Part shown: one piece after another, positions 5,025 to 8,047 of the stretch
How positions within the stretch are numbered: position 1 is the stretch's first letter
How the letters are laid out: the number at the start of each line of letters is the position of its first letter
Assembly: GCA_045402695.1 (NCBI GenBank)
Contig: JAWPNA010000444.1
Location: forward strand, 1-8,047
Reading direction: 5' to 3'
DNA length: 8,047 nt
DNA from: JAWPNA01 sp045402695
GTDB lineage: Bacteria; Acidobacteriota; Polarisedimenticolia; JACPZX01; DASXTC01
The notes under the pieces: model-generated
Told to the model about the DNA's origin: nothing
Seen by the model: the letters and a program-made list of their open reading frames with translations, nothing else
The model's database searches: none
Made by a program: the position numbers and the translations under genes

Positions 5025-7094
5025 TCAAGCGCATGTGGAAAACCCGCAGAAATGACACGAGAGGCAGCCGGCCTCCCGGTGAAACTCGGTGCCGCAATCG
5101 GGACACGGAGCCGACGACCCCGGGACGGCTCGGGCTCCTTGGGGTCGGTGCGGCTCTTGCCGCGCGCCGTTTGATCCCGCGCGGTGCTGCACCTCCCGGC
5201 CCAGAGCGTCGAGAGATCGATGGGTCGCCCCCGGGAAGAACCTCAGCAGTGTGGAGCACTCGCCGCCGGGCCTCGCCGCCGCGATGTTGAGCACCTGCCG
5301 GGCTCGGCTGCGGTCGCGGTAGATCGTGACTCCTTTGCATCCCAGGGCGTAGGCGGAGAGGTAAACCGAGCGGACATCCTCCTGTGTGGCCGACTCAGGG
5401 AGGTTCACGGTCTTGGACACCGCGTTGTCGCAATGGTCCTGGAATGCGGCCTGCATCCGGACGTGCCACTCGGGGGTGATGTCGTGGGACGTGACGAACA
5501 CCCGCTTGATGCCCTCGTCCACCTGCGGATCGGGCAGCATCCGCAGGCTCGACGCCTCCGCGATCCGGCGCAGCAGGTCATCAGAGAGGATCCCGCGCCG
5601 GGCCGCCGCCTCGAGAAACGCCGGGTGCGTCTCGAACAGCTCTTCCCCGTCCAGGATGTTGCGCCGCGCGAAGGAGATGGCGAAGAGCGGCTCGATGCCG
5701 CTGCTCGCTCCCGCGATGATGCTGATGGAGCCGGTGGGCGCCACGGTGGTGGTCGTTGCGTTGCGCTGCGGGGCCGCCCCGGGGGAGTCGTGGAGACTCC
5801 CCGCGAAATTGGGGAAGGCTCCGCGGTCCTTCGCGAGAGCGGCGCTGGCCGATCTCGACTCCCTGGCGATGAACTCCATCACCTGGCTGGCGAGCTGCAC
5901 CGCCTCTTCCGAATCGTAGGGAAGCTGAAGCGAGATCAACAGATCGGCCCAGCCCATCACCCCGACGCCGATGCGGCGGTTGGATCGTGTGACCTGCTCG
6001 ATCTCCATCACGGGGTAGCGGCTCACCTCGATGACGTTGTCGAGAAAGTGGACGGCCGCGTGAACCGTGCCGGCCAGCTTCCCCCAGTCAATCGTCCCGC
6101 CGGTCACCATGCGTCCCAGGTTCACCGACCCGAGCGTGCATGCCTCGTTCGCCGACAGCGGCTGCTCGCCGCAGGGGTTGGTGGCCTCGATCGGGGCGAT
6201 GTGCCTGGTCGGATTGGCGCGGTTGATCCGGTCAATGAAGATCACGCCGGGGTCTCCGCACTGCCACGCGCTCTCCACGATGCGATCGAACACAACACGC
6301 GAGGAAATTCTGCCCGCGGGCCGGGCGCCGCGCGGATCGAGGAGGTCGTAATCTTCGCCGGAGGCGAGCGCCTGGATGAAGGCATCGGTCAGTGCCACGG
6401 AGATGTTGAAATTGGTGACCTCGGCGCCGCCCCGCTTGCAGTCGATGAACTCCAGGATGTCCGGGTGGTCGACGCGCAGGATCCCCATGTTGGCGCCGCG
6501 GCGGGTCCCGCCCTGCTTGATCGCTTCGGTGGCGGCGTTGAACACTTTCATGAAGGAGACCGGGCCGCTCGCGACTCCGGAGGTGCTGCGCACGCGGCTG
6601 TTCTTGGGCCTCAGCCTCGAGAAACTGAAGCCAGTGCCGCCGCCGGTCTTGTGAATGAGGGCGGTCTGCTTCAGCGTCTCGAAGATCCCCTCCATCGAAT
6701 CCTCGACAGGCAAAACGAAGCAGGCGCAGAGCTGCTGCATCTCGCGGCCGGCGTTCATCAGCGTCGGCGAGTTGGGAAGGAACTCCAGCGAAGAGATCAG
6801 CCGATAGAACTGATCGGCTGCAGCCTCGGGATCGCGCCGGCCCTCGAAGGGGAGCGTCCTGTCCGCCTCGGCTACGCTGAGCGCCACACGGCGGAACAGC
6901 CCCTCGGGAGTCTCCGTGGGGTTCCCTTCGTCATCCCTGGCCAGGTAGCGCCTCTTCAGGACGCGCAGCGCATTGGGAGTGATGGCGGTCATCTCGGGGG
7001 CGCCGCGGAGGGTGTCGGAGCCTCGGGGCATTGACTTGGCAGGGGCCTTTGGAGCGGCCTTTGGCTGGGCGGGGGGAGAGGCACTCTCTCTCAT
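5025..7094 (-). CDS. nrdJ: B12-dependent (class II) ribonucleotide reductase
   Basis: Reduces ribonucleotides to deoxyribonucleotides using adenosylcobalamin as radical source; cytosolic, independent of oxygen. The 689-residue protein carries QQLCACFVLPVEDSM with Cys125 as the likely N-terminal redox Cys, HKTGGGTGFSFSRLRP, KQGGTRRGANMG, NPCGEQPL with Asn306, Cys308 (thiyl radical) and Glu310, then EACTLGSVNL with Cys319 (partner of Cys125), NRRIGVGVMGWAD, and the phosphate-binding TTTTVAPTGSIS. The C-terminus has six Cys (664, 667, 677, 680, 683, 688), matching the family's C-terminal redox/zinc domain. A Pro/Ala/Lys-rich N-terminal tail (about residues 5-24) precedes the catalytic core and no ATP-cone is evident. 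A linker of about 55 residues before the Cys domain is unlike the rest. ATG 7094 is chosen because AAAGGA (7102-7107) is seven bases upstream; TTG 7112 would add six residues but coincides with the likely transcription start. It is transcribed alone from its own promoter. Confidence 0.96.
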   Translation of the reverse strand: MRESASPPAQPKAAPKAPAKSMPRGSDTLRGAPEMTAITPNALRVLKRRYLARDDEGNPTETPEGLFRRVALSVAEADRTLPFEGRRDPEAAADQFYRLISSLEFLPNSPTLMNAGREMQQLCACFVLPVEDSMEGIFETLKQTALIHKTGGGTGFSFSRLRPKNSRVRSTSGVASGPVSFMKVFNAATEAIKQGGTRRGANMGILRVDHPDILEFIDCKRGGAEVTNFNISVALTDAFIQALASGEDYDLLDPRGARPAGRISSRVVFDRIVESAWQCGDPGVIFIDRINRANPTRHIAPIEATNPCGEQPLSANEACTLGSVNLGRMVTGGTIDWGKLAGTVHAAVHFLDNVIEVSRYPVMEIEQVTRSNRRIGVGVMGWADLLISLQLPYDSEEAVQLASQVMEFIARESRSASAALAKDRGAFPNFAGSLHDSPGAAPQRNATTTTVAPTGSISIIAGASSGIEPLFAISFARRNILDGEELFETHPAFLEAAARRGILSDDLLRRIAEASSLRMLPDPQVDEGIKRVFVTSHDITPEWHVRMQAAFQDHCDNAVSKTVNLPESATQEDVRSVYLSAYALGCKGVTIYRDRSRARQVLNIAAARPGGECSTLLRFFPGATHRSLDALGREVQHRAGSNGARQEPHRPQGARAVPGSSAPCPDCGTEFHREAGCLSCHFCGFSTCA

Positions 7095-7106
7095 GGCCTG
7101 ATCCTT

Positions 7107-7120
7107 TCGCAACGTTGCGA
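7107..7120. promoter_or_regulatory. 14-bp perfect palindrome, candidate operator of nrdJ
   Basis: TCGCAACGTTGCGA is identical to its reverse complement. It touches the last base of the -10 hexamer and covers the expected transcription start, ending at the nrdJ Shine-Dalgarno, which is a position where a bound repressor would block initiation. The central CG with AAC/GTT half-sites recalls LacI-family operators. It does not match the NrdR-box consensus (ACACnATATATnGTGT). The regulator is unknown. Confidence 0.5.
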
Positions 7121-7149
7121 CAGTACTTCAGGACCACCTGGAGTGTCAA
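7120..7149 (-). promoter_or_regulatory. nrdJ: sigma-70-type promoter of nrdJ
   Basis: On the minus strand a perfect -35 TTGACA (7144-7149) is followed after 18 bases by TACTGT (7120-7125), a partial -10 with T, A and final T conserved. Transcription would start near 7113, giving a leader of about 20 bases before ATG 7094. This leaves no room for a cobalamin riboswitch. It sits immediately downstream of the terminator of the preceding gene, as expected for an independent promoter. Confidence 0.6.
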
Positions 7150-7160
7150 GGTCGGAAATG

Positions 7161-7212
7161 AAAAAAAGCGCAAGATGTTGGGGCGTGGCTGTGCACCGAC
7201 CCCGTCATCTTG
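7161..7212 (-). terminator. intrinsic terminator of the ABC transporter gene
   Basis: Minus strand: CAAGATG (7212-7206) pairs with CATCTTG (7177-7171), then GGGG (7203-7200) with CCCC (7183-7180) after a 2x2 internal loop, then GTG (7196-7194) with CAC (7187-7185) closing a 6-base loop. The stem is followed by CGC and seven T (7167-7161). This is a classical Rho-independent layout for transcription leaving the ABC gene, whose stop is 76 bases upstream. The plus strand has no T-run, so the signal is one-directional. Confidence 0.8.
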
Positions 7213-7288
7213 GGGCGGATCTCCTGTGGAAAAGCTGTGCTCATGGTGTGGATCTGGAGGGGACTCAGGGGGGGCCTGACCCCCGTCA

Positions 7289-8047
7289 TCAGGAGGCCGG
7301 GGCGGGGGCCTCGGGCTGTTGAAACTGCAGGCGATGCAGCGCCTGGTAGATCCCACCGCTCGCGAGAAGCTGCTGATGGGTCCCTTGCTCGCGCACCGTC
7401 CCTTTGTGAAGAACCAGGATCCGGTCCGAATCCTGAATCGTGGAGAGCCGGTGCGCGATGACGAGCGACGTGCGCCCGGCCATCAGCTCACGCAGGGCCT
7501 CCTGGATCTGCATCTCGGTCTGCGAGTCCACGGAGGCCGTGGCCTCGTCCAGTACCAGCAGCGGCGGGTTGAAGGCCAGCGCCCGCGCGAATGACAGGAG
7601 CTGCTTTTCGCCCACGGAGAAGTTGGCGCCACGCTCGCGCACGTCGTCGTCGTAGCCGCGCGACAGCGCCTTGATGAAGCCGTGCGCCCGCACCGCACGC
7701 GCCGCCTCCTCGATGCGCGCGCGTGAAATGTCGGGATCGCCCAGCCCGATGTTCTCCGCCACCGTGCCGGAGAACAGGACGTGATCCTGCAGCACGACAC
7801 CGACGTGCCGACGCAGGTCCTTCAGGTCGAATCTCCGGATGTCCGTGCCGTCGATCCGGATCGAGCCTCCCTGGATGTCGTACAGGCGCGTGAGGAGCTT
7901 CACGATCGTGGACTTGCCCGCCCCGGTGGAGCCCACGAGAGCCACCTTCTCTCCGGGCCGAATGGTGAAGCTCAGACCGGCGAGCACCTCGGGCCCTCCG
8001 GCGTAGGCGAAACGCACGTTCTCGAAGACCACTTCGCCGGCGGCCCC
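7289..8047 (-). CDS. ABC exporter, C-terminal nucleotide-binding domain (5' end outside window)
   Basis: The ATP-hydrolysing domain of an exporter-type ABC protein; the membrane domain should lie beyond the window edge. The last 252 residues are visible (numbered from the window edge): GEVVFENVRFAY with A-loop Tyr15, Walker A GSTGAGKST (39-47), Q-loop Gln87 in VVLQDHVLFSGTVAEN, signature FSVGE (143-147) followed by KQLLSFARAL, Walker B LLVLDE with catalytic Glu168, D-loop SVD, and H-loop His199 in IAHRLSTI. All residues for ATP hydrolysis are present. The signature departs from LSGGQ; S-V-G-E/Q is common in MdlA/MdlB-like half-transporters, many of which pair with a second half encoded next door (known for the family; the partner is not visible). 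The Val at 8032 could act as a GTG start, but the frame is open to the edge and the upstream G-E-V-x-F is normal NBD sequence. Substrate unknown. Confidence 0.93.
   Translation of the reverse strand, partial: GAAGEVVFENVRFAYAGGPEVLAGLSFTIRPGEKVALVGSTGAGKSTIVKLLTRLYDIQGGSIRIDGTDIRRFDLKDLRRHVGVVLQDHVLFSGTVAENIGLGDPDISRARIEEAARAVRAHGFIKALSRGYDDDVRERGANFSVGEKQLLSFARALAFNPPLLVLDEATASVDSQTEMQIQEALRELMAGRTSLVIAHRLSTIQDSDRILVLHKGTVREQGTHQQLLASGGIYQALHRLQFQQPEAPAPAS

Noticed and set aside
5184..7034. Very long open frame (616 codons) on the plus strand opposite nrdJ
   Set aside because: It is antisense to an unmistakable nrdJ. Its composition (rich in Arg, Gly, Asp, His, Val) is that of a GC-driven shadow frame, and no family motif is visible.
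7095..7288. Cobalamin riboswitch or NrdR box upstream of nrdJ
   Set aside because: The 194-base gap is filled by a terminator and a promoter giving a leader of about 20 bases. No B12-box-like sequence or NrdR-type ACAC...GTGT palindrome was found.

Overview
The window is GC-rich bacterial DNA (third codon positions are mostly G/C) with tightly packed genes, non-ATG starts and 1-4 base gene overlaps. A B12-dependent class II ribonucleotide reductase, a PqqB-like metallo-beta-lactamase-fold protein and high GC would fit an uncultured soil or sediment bacterium such as an Acidobacteriota-like lineage. That placement is a weak inference from protein character only; nothing in the window fixes the taxon.

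Layout: (1) Positions 1-4375, plus strand: one probable operon of five genes. It holds the 3' part of chorismate synthase (aroC), a small membrane-anchored protein of unknown function with a lipocalin-like look, an exported PqqB-like MBL-fold hydrolase, an FGGY (glycerol-kinase-like) sugar or polyol kinase, and a CPBP-type intramembrane protease homologue whose catalytic EExxxR motif reads QQxxxQ. Every junction is a 1-base gap or a 4-base overlap, so translation is probably coupled from aroC to the end. (2) Positions 4360-4794, minus strand: a small zinc-ribbon plus TM2-like membrane protein, convergent with the operon and overlapping its last gene by 16 bases. (3) Positions 4795-5024: intergenic, with a very long near-perfect hairpin (about 21 bp stem) and two smaller hairpins just past the end of nrdJ. 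(4) Positions 5025-7094, minus strand: nrdJ, complete, with a well-formed promoter, a 14-bp palindrome at the expected transcription start, and a clear Shine-Dalgarno sequence. (5) Positions 7161-7212: a strong intrinsic terminator for the gene upstream on the minus strand. (6) Positions 7289-8047, minus strand: the C-terminal nucleotide-binding domain of an exporter-type ABC transporter, cut by the window edge.

How they work together: aroC (shikimate pathway) and nrdJ (dNTP synthesis) are housekeeping genes. The four genes coupled behind aroC are the accessory part. They form an unusual set: exported or anchored barrel-like protein, exported metal hydrolase, cytosolic kinase with an altered substrate pocket, and protease homologue lacking its catalytic glutamates. 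No known pathway joins them that I can name, and no pqqA/C/D/E or glpF/glpD genes are seen, so a PQQ or ordinary glycerol role is not supported by context. This is the part of the window most likely to hold something undescribed.
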